Assembly (NCBI GenBank): GCA_963575745.1
Contig: CAUYUJ010012792.1
Span: forward strand, 339,090 to 403,089
DNA length: 64,000 nucleotides
Direction: 5' to 3'
From: Prorocentrum cordatum
Taxonomy: Eukaryota; Sar; Dinophyceae; Prorocentrales; Prorocentraceae
Below are positions 1-10,822 of the stretch, piece by piece. The notes below the pieces were generated by a model. That model was not told the origin of the DNA, ran no database searches, and saw only the letters and a program-made list of their open reading frames with translations. The stretch's first letter is position 1; each line of letters begins with the position of its first letter. Made by a program: the position numbers and the translations under genes.

Positions 1-1737
1 CGCCACATGTTCAGGGCCGATTGGGCGCGCACGCAGCTCGCCAACGCCTTGGACACCATGGGGATTCAACTCTATTCAGCCCCCCCTCCCTCCCGTCGGC
101 GGGAGGAGGAGGGGGGAGGAGGAGGAGGAGGAATAGGAGGAGGAGGAGGAGGAGGAGGAGAGGAGGAGGAGGAGGAGGACTGTTGATGGTGGATTGGGGG
201 ATGACTGTTAATTGGGGAAGGGGAGGCGAGGAGGATGGGGACCCAGACAGGAAATCCAGAAGAAGACGCGCACCACGACTTACGAGGTGAAGGACTACAC
301 CAACGGGACTTACCTCCCGCTCGGCCGCATCGCCTGGCTGGAGGGCGGCGGCCGCTTGGGATTTATACAGGCAGTGCACGAGCAAACAATGGGGGGGAGG
401 ATGGGGGAGGAGGTGGATGAGGATGAGGATGAAGAGGGAGGATAAGGAGGAGGATGAGGAGGCGGGAGGAGGAGGAGAGAGGAGGAGGAGGAGGAGGAGG
501 AGGAGGAGGAGGAGGAGGAGGAGGAGGGGGAGGAGGAGGAGGATGGGAAGAGGGAGGAGAAGGAGGAGGAGGAGAAGGCGGAGACGGATGAGGAGGACAG
601 GGCGGTGATAACGACGGCGACGTCGACGCCGACGAGGGAGTCCTGGAATAGAGGCGGCAGGACGATGAGATATCGGGACCGACGATGGGGTGTATGCTTG
701 CGCGCATCCCAGGCGGTGAAGTATGTCTCCAAATGCATGTTGCTCGGGGCGCCCTGGGTCATCTTCGACCCGATGACGGAGTGCCTGAAGTGCCTATACC
801 TCACGCGAGCGGGGACCTCGACGGCCATCGCCAGCTCGACGTCTCTGATCAGACGGTCCGATCTGTTCTGACCGATCGGCTCGAGGGCACTCTGGGCCCT
901 GCGGTTCGGTTCGTGGTGCAATGTAGCCGCGCCTGGGGCCCCCGTCCTCATCTTACCCTTATCCACTTCCCTTGGTCCCGTCTTGTGCCAGATCATCCGC
1001 CACGTCTACTTTCGATCTGGATTGTTAGAGTGCCCCAATGAGCTAAGGGCATCAGCAAAGTCTTCACGGAGGCCTGGAGCTTGCACGCCGAGTGGGTCTC
1101 GTCTCCGGGCGCGTCTTTGGAGGAGGTCAAGCAGGCTCAGCTGCAGCGCGGCGAGCAGGACACCATATCGATCGCTAGCGAGGGACAGCGGTGCCATCGA
1201 CTAGGAGGGGTGATGACGATGATGAGGCATAGGATGAGGCGGAAAGGTGAGAAGGAATCTGACAACGCTGATGGCAATGTGGTAATGCTGACGGCGATGA
1301 TGCTGGTGATGATGTTGATGCGGGTGGTGGTCATGACGGTGATGATGACGGTGATGGTGACGATGTTGATGAGGGTGATGACAATGCTGATGATCATGTT
1401 GATGCTGATGATGATGATGATGATGATGATGATGACGGTGCTGATCTTGATGATGATGATGGCGATGACGATGATGATGATGATGACGTGTATGCTGATG
1501 ATAGAGCTCACGATGAGTCATATTACGGCGATGGTGGTGATGGTGATTATGGTGACCCTGCTGTGGATGCTGCTGCTGATGATGCTGATGATGCTGATGC
1601 CGATGCCGATGGCGATGACGACGATGATGCTGGTGGTGGAGGAGGAGGAAGGGGGCTATCGGGGGTGGAAGAGGAGGAGGAGGAGGAGGAGGAGGAGGAG
1701 GAGGAGGAGAGGAGGAGGAAGAGGAAGATGAGAGGAG

Positions 1738-1769
<32 letters not shown>

Positions 1770-2960
1770 GAAGGCCGGACGCGGAGAGGAGGAGGAGGAG
1801 GAGGAGGAGGAGGAGGAGGAGAATGGGAGGGGGGTCGATTACGACCCCATCTAGAGGCGAGCGCTGGCGGCGCTGGAACCGCTGGGACGGGCGCCGACGG
1901 CGCGGAGATCGGCGTTGCCACTGGCGGAGGCGACAAGAAGAGTGGCGGCGCACGCAGGCTCCGTGCGAAGACGAGCGACGAGCGGCGCGCCGAGGCTGGC
2001 GCTGCTGCGCCAGACGGGGAGTCGGAGCCGCAGGTGCCGAAGGCTGCCAAGAAGGCCAAGCAGGATCGCGTGTCCAACTGCGCATCCCACACTTGCCCTA
2101 ATAATATTCCTCATCCTCATCCTCCTACACCTCCTCTTCCTCCTCCACCTCCTCCTCATCCTCCGCCTCATGATCCCCCTCGTACTTAAAATCACCCTGG
2201 CTACTCCTCCTGCTCCTCCTCCTCCTCCTGGTGATCATCCTCCTCCTCCTGGTGACCCCCCTGGTGGTAATGATCACTCCTGGTGATCCTCCTCCTCCTC
2301 CTCCTCCTTCTCCTCCTGGTGGTCCTCCTCCTCCTCGTCCTCCTCCTCCTCCAAACACGCAGGATATTATTCACCCTCCTCCTAATAACCCCTCTCGTGT
2401 TCATCGCATATGCCCTCCTCCTCCTTCTCCTCACCCTCCTCCCTCTCCTCCTCTTCCCGCTCCTCCTCCTTCTCATCCTGGTGGCCCCCACTTATCCGAT
2501 CCATCGCCCTCCTCCTCCAGCTCAGGAGAAGAGCACCGAGGAGAAGGCCATGATCGCGGCGGCGCGTTCGAACTTGCAGCGCTACGGCACCCTGACGGCG
2601 GGATCGACCCACATCACGAGCTGCGTGGAGACGAAGCAGCTCGGGTGGGGCTGGGCCGTCAACGACGTGGACTACCTGAGCCTCAAGGACTACCAGGCCC
2701 AGCTGGCCAAGAAGGCGGTCGAGCTGCCCGCTTTGGGCAAAGCCTTGAGCCTCGACTTTGCGAAGCTGAAGACCAAGCTCTCGGGCCAGGAGTACACCGA
2801 GGCGCTTTCAGCTCTGACGAACTTGACTGGCATCCTGGACCATATCGAGCTCTGCATGACCACATTGAACCGCTGCCACGAGGTGAAGACGGTGCACCAT
2901 ACCGATGCGGAGGCGAATAGCGTGAGGAAGGGCGGGAAGCGCGAGAGGGGTCGGGATTGA
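1..2960 (+). CDS. Gene A: multi-exon dinoflagellate-abundant protein of unknown function (5' partial)
   Basis: Six plus-strand coding islands read as one gene entering from the left edge. E1 is 1 to about 60 (RHMFRADWARTQLANALDTM). E2 starts after an ACAG acceptor at 251 and runs to about 380 (EIQKKTRTTTYEV, GRIAWLEGGG). E3 starts after CCAG at 712 and runs to about 810 (AVKYVSKCMLLGAPW, DPMTECLKCLYL). E4 is about 1046-1195 (ISKVFTEAWSLHAEW). E5 is about 1853-2070, Gly/Ala then Lys/Arg rich, possibly a nuclear localisation region. E6 starts after CTCAG at 2526 and ends at TGA 2958-2960 (LGWGWAVNDVDYL, then predicted helices). The order 'LG..W..D.MT' Cys-rich block, 'F..AW', basic linker, 'W.WA.ND' tail is one I recall from large families of predicted dinoflagellate proteins. 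This is family recall, not a search, and no biochemical role is known. Introns are almost entirely GGA, GAT or TCC repeats. The E3 donor is not resolved. The minus strand is also open across 310-996 but reads less like protein. Confidence 0.6.
95..190 (+). repeat. (GGA)n intron microsatellite, gene A intron 1
   Basis: Nearly pure GGA triplets between E1 and E2 of gene A. Open in all three plus frames, so it makes spurious Arg- and Gly-rich reading frames. Confidence 0.9.
395..600 (+). repeat. GGA/GAT/GAG intron repeat, gene A intron 2
   Basis: Imperfect GGATGA followed by GGAGGA triplets between E2 and E3 of gene A. Confidence 0.9.
1205..1640 (+). repeat. (GAT)n/(GATGAC)n intron repeat
   Basis: Degenerate GAT, GCT, GAC and GGT triplets directly after E4 of gene A. 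It gives long shadow frames rich in Met, Asp or His on both strands. Confidence 0.9.
1665..1830 (+). repeat. (GGA)n intron repeat
   Basis: Continues the gene A intron up to the E5 acceptor near 1852. Confidence 0.9.
2100..2510 (+). repeat. (TCC)n intron repeat, opposite strand sense
   Basis: Pyrimidine-strand TCC/CTC triplets between E5 and E6, with some GGTGATCCTCC variants. The TCC-rich end serves as the polypyrimidine tract before the CTCAG acceptor at 2525. Confidence 0.9.
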
Positions 2961-3344
2961 GCTTCGGTGACCGCCCGCCTGTCCTCCCCTCGTACGTAAC
3001 ACCTGGGGACGTGTGCGGCAGGGAGCTCTAGTGGCGGGCGGATGAGGCGTCGACCTTCTGACATAATTCGCCCATGCAGCCATGGGGTCGCCAGGGCGAC
3101 GGCGCAGAGCTGTCTGTTGCCCACGCATTCCCTCCAATCTAGCGGATTACAGGCACAAGCCTCGACTATCTTTTGAAAATGCTAATTGTGGTCCCGGATC
3201 CCAAAATATCGAGGAATTTCCGGGATCCGGAAAGATTTGCGGGCGACAAGATGCGTGGGATTTGCCCCTGATCCCGCGCAACACAAGATGCGTGGGATTG
3301 TTCGAAAACCCTGTTAAATACACGGGATGACCCGTGGGATTGTC

Positions 3345-3390
3345 ATTTCCCATGCGATTTCCCTCGCATGGGAAATTGCATGGGATTTCC
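3345..3390. repeat. Dispersed palindrome P, copy 1
   Basis: A perfect 13-bp inverted repeat (3345-3357 ATTTCCCATGCGA with 3364-3376) and a 6-base loop, followed by another GCATGGGATTTCC. Related copies are at 7833-7880, 10515-10540 and 12107-12150. The flanks at 3200-3340 hold looser repeats of the type 'aagatgcgtgggatt'. Confidence 0.8.
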
Positions 3391-3399
3391 CACGAGAGC

Positions 3400-3960
3400 A
3401 GCCAGACCCCAAAAATGCACTCGAAGGCCCTGCTGGGCCAAAACTGTGACCAGAAAAGTGGCCAGGAGTGTAAGGACAGGGAATGCTGGCGATGCGTGCG
3501 GCTGCGTTTTGTCAAGTGTGCGCGCAGGGGCCATGCCGCGTGCAATATGCTGTGGTCCTCGCGACGCTGCCAAAGCCTGGGGCTCTGCGGGCTCTCCATC
3601 ACTCAATTCACTCTCCGCCCGAACTCTCCCTCCGCGCCTCCCCCTCCCTCCCCTGCGAGTGATGCTCTCTCCCTGCCGCAACGCGCGGTGTGGCTGCAGC
3701 CAGTGGTGGTTCACGGCTGCGTTTGACATGGATGTGCTCACGTCGCATGTTATCATGCGGGAACCAAGGCCCCCTCCTCTTCGCCCCAGGCAAATACAGT
3801 TGTGAATGCAGCAGAAATGATACACAGGTCTGCGGGACGGGCCCTTCCCCCGAAGGCCCTCACCTGGCGGGGGGCGCGTGCCCAGCCTTCGGGCCCCGCT
3901 TGGTGAGGACCCTGGGGGGAGGTGGCTCGGGTTATGACCCAGCGTTCTCCAGCTCCTCGC
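3400..3960. other. Unassigned island, open on both strands
   Basis: GC-balanced, non-repetitive sequence. The plus strand reads Cys-rich (CDQKSGQECKDRECWRC near 3440-3490) with no stop from 3334 to 3726. The minus strand reads a hydrophobic run (VLTLLATFLVTVLAQQGL) near 3475-3420. Neither is a family I recognise, and no exon borders are convincing. Confidence 0.25.
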
Positions 3961-3964
3961 GCTG

Positions 3965-3983
3965 GTATCGTCGTCGTCGTCGT

Positions 3984-4022
<39 letters not shown>

Positions 4023-4075
4023 GTCCTCGTCGCCCTCGTCCTCGTCCTCGTCGTCGTCGTCGTCGTCGTCGCGTG
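3965..4075. repeat. (TCG)n microsatellite
   Basis: TCGTCG triplets with a few CTCGTC variants, in the spacer upstream of gene B. Confidence 0.9.
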
Positions 4076-4270
4076 GGGCACGTTGCTATGCCATGAGAGG
4101 CGACGTTGAGCTCTGGTGGTGCCCCATTTCGATTGCAACACCCTAACAGCAAACGGCCCCCAAACTTAAGGAAAGAAAAGAGGGGCGGGAAGGGTGGGCG
4201 CGTAAGCGTGGGGGTGGGTAACACAGGTGCGGAGGAGGACTAATGATAATGAGATGGGGGTGTATGAGTC

Positions 4271-7200
4271 ATGAATGTTATGGTGGATGCTTGGTTCCAT
4301 GAGATGACTGGCACCATGTACCAACGTATGCTGTCTTGTCTCAAGCGCACCTCCAAGGCACGAGCACGTACACTTGACGGGCACGCCATGGACCACGGTC
4401 GCGAGAGGTCCCCTCGGCGATGGAAGGGCAGGACGACTGAGGAGAGACACGCGGGGTCGGAGTTGATGCGCCAACTGCTTCGTTTGTATGCGAGTTGCCA
4501 ACTGAACGCCAAGGAGCTATGCACGGCCTGCTGGTACATTGATCAGGCTGGCGTCCAAGGGGCGGCCTTTTCAACGTATTCCCTAAACCCAAACTCCCAG
4601 ACGGGAAAATTCCAACAGCACTTAGACGCCGTTCTACCCGATCCTGGCAGCCTGCACTATATCAACGTACCAGTGTTTGGAAAAGGCCAGAACCGACGGG
4701 ATGTATGGACACTTCCTGTGCGCTCACTGTGGGACTCGGTCAATGCCGAAGTAGCTTCAGACCCTTCTATCAACAAACTGCTTGACGGGTTGGTGGACGA
4801 TGATGGTCCGACAATGCTGGATGTCCCAGCGTACCGTGACCATCCTGACGTCGTGGCCGCGCTAGCGTCAGGGGAGCGATTGCCGCTTCCCGTTTCGGTG
4901 TACCTTGACGGGGTCACTTACATATCCCAATCGGCGGGCAGATCAGAGTCCGTGTTAGGAGTATGGCTCGTCAACCAAATTACTGAGAGGCGACATTTTT
5001 ACTGCGCATTGAAGTCGGGCGATATGTGCAATTGTGGATGCCGAAACTGGTGTTCGACATGGCCGATATTGAGATCACTGCAATGGCAATTGGAGGCCAT
5101 GTCCCGCGGGACCGCCCCAGACACGCAGCATGATGGGTCGGCGTGGCCTGACGGTCGAGCGGCTCGCGGTGCAACTGCATTAGGGTACAAGGCCATGCTG
5201 TTGTACATCAAGGGCGACTGGGGGGAACACTGCCACACGCTCGGCATCACCAGCTACTTGAACAAGCACTCGCCTTGTCAGTTTTGCTGTTTAGCCAAGA
5301 GCGAGCTCTACGAGTTCGACTGCCAGCTATGCGATCCAGCTGGTATGGACATGCCTCTCAGAACCCATGCTGACTACGATCGAGACTGCAGGCGGTGCGA
5401 GGTGAACGTTCGGCTTCTCGACCAGCGAGATGTGAACACCTTGAGGGGCGCATTGAAGTGGGTGCGGGAATCGAAAAAAGTTGGTGGGCGAGTTGTATAC
5501 AAAGACTGCGTGATCAATGACGTAGCCATTAAGCCTGGTGACCGCCTTGTGCCCTCGGACGGGCTCTGGGACATTGGGGCATTGGAACGGGTTGCGGTCC
5601 CGTCAGACGTTGTGCTCTGGCGGCCGCGGGTGGACGCCAGGGGTAAGATCATCGACTCCATCAACCAGAGATGTCCACTTTTTCCGTTGGGCTGCATTCC
5701 AGCCCAGAGCGAACGCTGGCAATCGACGCATTGCACACGGTGTACTTGGGCCCAGTCCTTCGGTACATATCGGCAGGCTTGTGGCGCTTGGTGTTGGCAA
5801 ATCCCTGGAGATTGCCAGGGGGTGTAGATTTGATGGCAGAGCATGCGACGCAGTTTATCACTGCCGAGTTGCAGGAGTGGCAGGCCGAGCGCACCCTCGA
5901 CGAGATCCCGAGGGACAGGCGCGTGAATTACATCAACACTGGGATGCTCGGCAGCCGCAAGGGGTTCAACCTTCAGGAAACCATTTTGTTTGGCAACTGC
6001 ACTGTCAACTGTTAAGGGTAATGGGATGATGGATGGTGGATGATCTGATGACGGGGGATGGGCGCGAGGGGGGAAGAGGAGGAGGAGGAGGAGGAGGAGG
6101 AGGAGGAGGGGGAGGAGGAGGAGGAGGAGGAGGAGGAGGCGGGTGGTGAATATGGAGGGCAACTTGAGGGATGGGTTAGGTGGGATGGAAGTTTGGTAGG
6201 GGCGAGGCAAACTTCGGCCATATGAAAAACAGCGCGTTCTTGCCAGCGCCGGGACCACTGCGGGGGGCACATGAGCATCAAAGCTGGGGAGTGCAGGACC
6301 CTCTTGGATTTCGTGGTTCACTTGCTATCGAAACATGGGGGGGCTGCAGTGTACGGAGGAGCCTTCATTGGCGCGGGACGAGCGTTGCAACTGTTCATCG
6401 CCGAGATGCGGTCGCATAAGGTGCGTGTGAGCAATGAGCAAGTTCGAACCCTTTTGGGACACCTGGGCTCGTTCAACGCGTGCTCGCAGGAGGCGGGGGT
6501 CAGGCGCACCCCCAAGTTCCACTTACTGGGCCACTTCGTTACAAGGATTGTTGCTCATAATCAAACGACGCGTTTGCCCAAGCCCTCACGTGTTGGTCCC
6601 AAACAGTGTTGGCACTCATGTTATAGCCAATGTTGGCCCCAAACAGTACGTTTGCACTGTGTATGTGTAACATATGTGGTGTAAGCCATTTGGAGCAATC
6701 GACGCGAGGCAGGCTATGCGGCCGCCGAGGTGACAACGATGTGGAACAGGTGGCAATGTGGCGAAACCTCGGCGGGCCAACCCAACGCGCGAGGCCACAA
6801 CGTGGTGGCGCGGATGGCAATGTTGCGAACCTTCGGGAGACGCACCTTAGGCACGAGGCGGCAACGAGGCGTCACAGGCGGTACGTGATGCAACCATGCG
6901 AAACATCGGCGGACCTACCCTGCGCGCGGAGGGGCAACGAAGCGGCAACGAGGCGGCACACGCGGCAACGTGGCAAAGTATCGGCGCACCCACCCAGCGC
7001 ACGAGGCGGCAACGGAGCGGCAACGATGCAGCACATGTGGCATAATTGCGACACCGCGGCGGACCCGTCCAAATCCGTAGAACGCAAATTCAGAGCTCCT
7101 GCGTAAGGGCAGGCAAACACTGTTGAGGGAATGACACTGAGGCGCGTATGCGTATACATATTCACCCCTCGGGGGGGTGCGAGCAAGGTAGGCGGTGGCG

Positions 7201-7704
7201 GCCAGCCAGATCCATGGTCCAGGAATCCAGGGGGCGCGGCTCCGCGACGACCGACCTGCCCGAGGGGTGTCTGTCAGGGGTGCAAGCTCTCTCTCTATCG
7301 CCCTTTCTCTCTCTCTCGCTCTATATATATATATGTATATATATACATATCTATATATATAGATATGTATGTCAAACTCTGGCTATTTCTGTATCCCGCT
7401 CTCCTTATCTCGCCCTCGTCATCCTTCCCCCTCTAACACCCTTCCTCTCCGCTCACTCATGCTGCATCTGAATCTCCATGCACCCCTCATCCCCCATCTT
7501 CCCCGCTCACCCATGTTCAAACATTCTCTCCCCGCTCACCATCCTCATCCCCTCCTTGCATCCCCCATTATCATCGCTTACTCTAGCTTACTCTAATCTC
7601 CAAATCTCACTGCACCTCACTATCCATTACCCTATCCGCTCCCCACTCCCTCACTCGCTCTCTCAACCCATCCATGATCGCCCCATCCTCCCAACTAAAT
7701 CCCG

Positions 7705-7738
<34 letters not shown>

Positions 7739-8026
7739 AAACGGGAAGGGGACGGGCAGTGGGAAGACGAGCATATGGTGGGTGGGTGTAAGGGTACGGA
7801 GGCAACGGGAAACTATTAGGGCGATGACGAAGGGAAATCCCATGCGTGTTCCCATGCATGGGAAATCGCATGGGATTTCCTCTACCCCCTCACGTTCACA
7901 CTCCCCGGGCCCACATGTAAGAGTGCGCGCGCGCATGTGTGTGCGTGTGTATGTATACATATATGTGTGTCTGTGTCTGTGTCTGTGTCTGTGTTGTGGG
8001 TGCGTGTGTGTGTGTGTGTGTGCGTG

Positions 8027-8066
<40 letters not shown>

Positions 8067-8141
8067 CGTGCGAGGGGGGGTGGTGGGGGGGGGGGGGGGG
8101 GGGGGGGGGTGCGTGGGTGCGTGAGCGAAAGAAAGAGAGAT

Positions 8142-8205
<64 letters not shown>

Positions 8206-8664
8206 GAGCGAGAGACTGTGTGTGTGTTCGTGCGTGCGTGTGCGTGCGCGTGCGTGCATCCGCGCGCGCGTGCGCGCGCGTGAGTGCGCGTGCGTAGATG
8301 TAGAGGGAGCTATCATGTGCAGAGGGGGTCCGATAACGAGGTATGGGATGGAGGGATAAGGGGGAGAGGGAGATACTGTGGGCATGGGAGTAGAGGATTA
8401 ACCATAGAGAGAGGGCGTGCACCGAGTCCGAAATATGGGTCGCACATTGACAGGATGGCGCGCCAGGGTGCTGCTCGTCTTTACCATTGTTTCCAGGATG
8501 AGTCCTTGAATATGGCGCTCAGGTCTGTAGCAACTTTCTGCCACAGGAGGACCTTTTGCCGACGTGTGTTCATTCTCCTCGATTTGCGTGGTCGGTTGTC
8601 TAACCCAGTGCTGTCGTCCACAGGCCCATGGCTTCCATTGGTGTCGTGGCCGCGCTGGTTGTAG
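4271..8664 (+). CDS. Gene B: transposase-like protein of a large dinoflagellate family, with internal frameshift
   Basis: Segment 1 (4271 to about 5650) begins at ATG with an in-frame TGA six bases upstream. It carries [10 protein letters not shown] (Asp near residue 213), [21 protein letters not shown] (Asp 316) and [11 protein letters not shown]. The frame then shifts: 5645-6015 in the next frame continues with [20 protein letters not shown] and ends at TAA after a likely splice site. A GGA intron follows. About 6245-6547 gives [17 protein letters not shown] and [12 protein letters not shown]. After a 1.9-kb intron, the last exon starts past an acceptor at 8453 ([25 protein letters not shown]). 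The order 'DG..GD.E..C..C..D.LH..LG..PKFH..DE.LN' is a recurrent dinoflagellate family and recalls RNase-H-like (DDE) transposases of the Tnp2/KDZ type. That assignment is inference. The frameshift, if real, makes this copy defective. Confidence 0.6.
6065..6145 (+). repeat. (GGA)n intron of gene B
   Basis: Pure GGA tract between the DALH segment and the next coding segment of gene B. Confidence 0.9.
6700..7080. repeat. Degenerate GCGGCAACGAGG minisatellite inside the gene B intron
   Basis: Irregular repeats of 12-16 bases built on 'aacgaggcggca' with interspersed 'gcgcacgag'. It lies in the 1.9-kb gene B intron. A related tract occurs at 36885-37000. Confidence 0.65.
7290..7740. repeat. CT-rich and AT microsatellites with a CATC-type minisatellite
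   Basis: (CT)n at 7289-7320, an alternating AT/ATAT tract at 7321-7372, loose 'cccgctcacccat' repeats to about 7640, then (CT)n at 7708-7738. All of it is in the long gene B intron. Confidence 0.85.
7833..7880. repeat. Dispersed palindrome P, copy 2 (nested hairpin)
   Basis: Outer arms GGAAATCCCATGCG (7833-7846) and its exact complement (7867-7880) enclose a perfect 16-bp inner palindrome TTCCCATGCATGGGAA (7849-7864). Only the TG and AT junction bases are unpaired, so nearly all 48 bases pair. Confidence 0.85.
7920..8300. repeat. GT, poly-G and GA microsatellite complex
   Basis: (GT)n with GC and CT variants at 7925-8075, a G homopolymer of about 25 at 8085-8109, (GA)n at 8131-8213, then (GT/GC)n at 8216-8295. 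The alternating purine-pyrimidine and G-run tracts could form Z-DNA or quadruplex. Assembly errors are likely here. Confidence 0.9.
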
Positions 8665-10105
8665 CGCGCGGCGCGGCGCCATGCTGCGCCGTCCGAAGGG
8701 GGCGTGTCGTAGCGCCAGCTCGCCCTGAGCCGCTGCCGATCCACGCGACAGGTTTCCTGTGGGCCACCTCCAATGCTATATTGTTGGCAGCAGATGGCGT
8801 CCCGAGCCACATCGACGACGACGCTGGCGGCATGGCCATGCTTGGGCGTGCAGCCAAACTGCTGACGGATTCGGTGTTTTGCATTCCCCGCACGACGGCG
8901 TTCGTGGAGGTGTTCTCTGGTATGTCTGGCACTGCCAGAGTTGTCGCGGCAACGCGCCGTGCCTTCTCATTTGAAAGGGAAGATTTCGTGTGGCAGGACG
9001 CGACGTGCTTGGCTGGCCTGTTGTATTTGTTTCACCTCATGGCCTCGATCGCCCCCAGCGGCACGGCGCATTTCTCGCCGCAGTGCAGCACGTGGATCAG
9101 GATGTGCGTGTATCGCACGGAGCGCGACGACGACGACCCGTTGGGGCAGGAGTCGCGCCTCGACGTCAGGGAGGCCAACTTTTGTGCGTCCGTCCTGTCT
9201 GGGGGAGGGGTCGAAAGCTTAGCCACCAAACCCCAACCAAGGCATCCAAATAGCCTGAGGCTGCACGGGAGGAGTGGGAGGACTGTGGATGAGGAGGACG
9301 AGGGGGGGGGGGAGCGCGAGGGCGGGACCAAACGAGAGGGTGAGTCGCAGCACAGGGCGGAGGATTAGGATATTCAAGATGGAGGGGGGGGATGGGAAGG
9401 AAGCGATACATCGAATAGGGACTGGATAATGAGGAGGTGGATCAGAGGTAAGAGATTGGCTGAGGGCAATCCTGCCTGGTCCGCCTCATGGTACACATGC
9501 ATGCACCCATTCCCACTCCATGCTCCCGCTCTCTCCCTCCTCCTCGTCCTCCTCCTCCTCCTCCTCCTCCTCCTCCACCTTCCTCGCGCTTCCTCCATCC
9601 TCTATGTATCGCCCTCCTCGTTTCTTTTTTGTGGCTCTCACTTGCGATTCCCAGGTCGTTCATCATGATGTTTCTCAGCAGCGGGAGTGTGCGGGTGGTG
9701 GTGGAGCAGCCGCTGGGCAGCCTGCTGTACCGAGTTCCGGGCGTGATCAGCGCCCTAGAGGTGTCCAGAGCGCGCAGGATCGTCTCCTTTTTAGGCGCCT
9801 TCGGCGGCAGAACTCTGAAACCTATGGAAATATATACGAATGTGCATGATTGCATGGCCTCTCGTCTCATTCGCACTGCGAAGTCAGCCAGAAGTAGGAC
9901 GGACTGGGCCAGGGATACTATCACCCGTTTAGATCGCAAGCGCGAACCAAGAGATCGCCCTGGCTGGTCCGCGAATGGCTGGGTTGCTGGCGATAAGGCC
10001 AAACAGAAGAGTAGCCAAACTTATCCGCAAGAGTTCGTGCAGGTGCTGGCAGATATAGTTTTAAGCGAGCTTGCAGTGACTGCAACGGCCACTTGCTCTC
10101 TTTAG
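8624..10105 (+). CDS. Gene C: SAM-methyltransferase-like (C5-MTase layout) dinoflagellate protein
   Basis: Exon 1 starts after a CCACAG acceptor at 8623, with a usable ATG at 8628, and runs to about 9200. It has TAFVEVFSGMSGTARVV, which resembles the glycine loop of motif I (F-S-G) in C5 methyltransferases. SPQCSTW sits where such enzymes have their Pro-Cys loop, and REANFCASV follows. The intron (about 9200-9654) contains a GGA-rich patch and a TCC tract at 9537-9595. Exon 2 starts after CCAG at 9655: VVVEQPLGSLLYR, then SFLGAFGGRTLKPMEIYTN, and ends with SQTYPQEF and TAG 10103-10105. This combination is a family I recall as highly multiplied in dinoflagellates. Catalysis is unproven, and PQC rather than the canonical PPC argues for caution. 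It begins inside the 3' end of gene B, so the two may be a tandem transcription unit or a single fused model. Confidence 0.6.
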
Positions 10106-10109
10106 TGTG

Positions 10110-10440
10110 CACGCGTGCACCCCGCCCAGTCCTCCCATCAAAGAACATAATTTCCACTAAGACTAAATCACCAATCCCGCTCGTGCTCCTGACATGCGAA
10201 TTGACGCCCATTCCCAGTCTGCCCAGCGGACCGTGCGAGACGGCGTCGACGATCGGCGTGTGGGCGCCACTGACCTTGCCTGGCACTTCCCTGGACACAG
10301 AGACGGACACAGAGGCGCGGCGCTCTTGCAACATCATAACATCCCTCACCGTAATGATGTTCAGCTTAATCCCACCCCCCCTCCGCTCCTCATCATCCTC
10401 GCCCGACTCGCCTACCCCTACTTCAATAGCATGTTAATCA
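10110..10440. other. Unassigned island downstream of gene C, open on both strands
   Basis: The minus strand reads smoothly (HTPIVDAVSHGPLGRLGMG, SGIGDLVLVEIMFF, about 10290-10130), while the plus strand is Ser/Pro/Thr rich. The minus frame looks the more protein-like, giving a possible minus-strand exon of about 60 residues. I do not recognise a family. Confidence 0.25.
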
Positions 10441-10514
10441 ATCAGGGCAAGTGGCACGCCACACAATGCGATGCTCGCAATGCTGGAAACGGCGAAATCA
10501 CATGCGCAATCATT

Positions 10515-10540
10515 CGCATGGGAATTCGCATGGGATTTCC
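10515..10540. repeat. Dispersed palindrome P, copy 3 (half element)
   Basis: CGCATGGGAATT followed by CGCATGGGATTTCC: one arm in direct duplication, the same core as copies 1 and 2. Confidence 0.65.
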
Positions 10541-10764
10541 AAATGTCTGGTTTCTACTGAAACGAAGTCTGCCCAGCGGTAGCCCCGAACGATCCTGGTG
10601 CGTTCCGATGTGATGCGAGCGTTTCGGGACACGACCAAGTCGAGCAGGACTGCGACTGGATGCGCGGGATGGGACGAGGAGGAGTATGGGAGTGATGGGG
10701 AAGGGGGGCGAGGGGATGAGGGATGGGAATGGGGGTGGAGGCGGTGGAGGGGGTGGGAGAGGGC

Positions 10765-10775
10765 GATGAGGAGGC

Positions 10776-10822
<47 letters not shown>

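Noticed and set aside
1201-2085. His-rich and Ile/Ser-rich minus-strand frames antisense to gene A introns
   Set aside because: Complement of GAT and GGA repeats. Exons are better explained on the plus strand.
7607-8422. Long Ser/Leu- and His/Thr-rich minus frame
   Set aside because: Translation of CT, GA and GT microsatellites.
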